DNA of 7,918 nt from Pseudonocardia sp. (GTDB lineage Bacteria > Actinomycetota > Actinomycetes > Mycobacteriales > Pseudonocardiaceae): the NCBI GenBank assembly GCA_030147065.1, contig JASLAP010000001.1, positions 1 through 7,918 of the forward strand, written 5' to 3'. Within the stretch, counting starts at the first letter, position 1. The number at the start of each line of letters is the position of its first letter. The notes beneath the pieces are model-generated. The model did not search any database. It saw nothing but the letters and a program-made list of their open reading frames with translations, and had not been told where the DNA came from. A program made the position numbers and the translations under genes. This document shows, piece after piece, positions 7,373-7,918 of this stretch.

Positions 7373-7423
7373 TCAGGAAGGCCACCTTCAGGTCCGGTGG
7401 GGACCTGAAGGTGGCCTTCCTGA
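7373..7423 (-). terminator. Perfect 23-bp stem-loop, likely terminator of the aldolase gene
   Basis: Bases 7373-7395 are the exact reverse complement of 7401-7423, with a 5-base loop (GGTGG on the + strand). It begins 19 bases past the aldolase stop in the leftward direction, where a terminator is expected. No U-tract follows, which is common in actinobacteria. The arms carry an internal palindrome (GAAGG-CCA-CCTTC, 7377-7389). Hairpins with an AAGGTGGCCTT core recur between genes of Pseudonocardiales as far as I recall, so this may be a dispersed repeat that serves as terminator. Confidence 0.75.
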
Positions 7424-7442
7424 ACCTGCTGGGGGCCCGGGG

Positions 7443-7918
<476 letters not shown>

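Noticed and set aside
5728..7408. Two long + strand frames antisense to the FUSC and DUF3151 genes
   Set aside because: Their translations are His/Gln/Arg- or Ser/Thr-rich without domains. The - strand frames show membrane helices and family blocks.

Overview
The window is a very GC-rich chromosomal stretch from an actinobacterium. The third codon position is nearly always G or C, GTG starts are common, and the partial aldolase at the right edge closely resembles the mycobacterial class II enzyme as I remember it. The gene mix (aldolase next to a DUF3151 protein, a three-enzyme urate module, a TlrC/OleB-like ABC-F ATPase) and a perfect hairpin of a kind I associate with Amycolatopsis, Saccharopolyspora and Pseudonocardia point to the Pseudonocardiales. 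The order-level call is an inference.

Layout. Bases 1-502 hold no credible gene; they contain several inverted repeats and a degenerate 23-26 bp tandem repeat. A PlsC-type acyltransferase runs leftward (503-1240). The 351-bp divergent region 1241-1591 holds a perfect 23-bp inverted repeat and a candidate attenuator for an ABC-F ATPase that runs rightward (1592-3199). That gene converges, 7 bp apart, on a leftward four-helix DUF1648 membrane protein (3207-3746). Upstream of the latter, on the same strand, are 5-hydroxyisourate hydrolase (3838-4161) and OHCU decarboxylase (4158-4643), which overlap by 4 bp. Divergent from them is uricase (4783-5679). Uricase converges, 18 bp apart, on a leftward pair: an FUSC-type membrane protein (5698-6897) 4 bp behind a DUF3151 protein (6902-7315). 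A perfect 23-bp stem hairpin (7373-7423) separates this pair from the C-terminal part of a class II fructose-bisphosphate aldolase (7443 to the window end).

How the genes work together. Uricase, HIU hydrolase and OHCU decarboxylase are the complete set for urate to (S)-allantoin. They are arranged divergently around a 139-bp regulatory region that holds two palindromes and a possible promoter. The DUF1648 gene may be the last member of the leftward urate transcript, with its ribosome-binding site inside a small hairpin.

The most unusual signal is the ABC-F leader. A three-codon reading frame (Met-Phe-Ser-stop) with its own Shine-Dalgarno sits in an RNA segment that can pair over 11 bp with the ABC-F ribosome-binding site, and there is a mutually exclusive alternative pairing. 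This looks like translational attenuation of a possible ribosome-protection gene. The rest of the window is ordinary chromosomal content.
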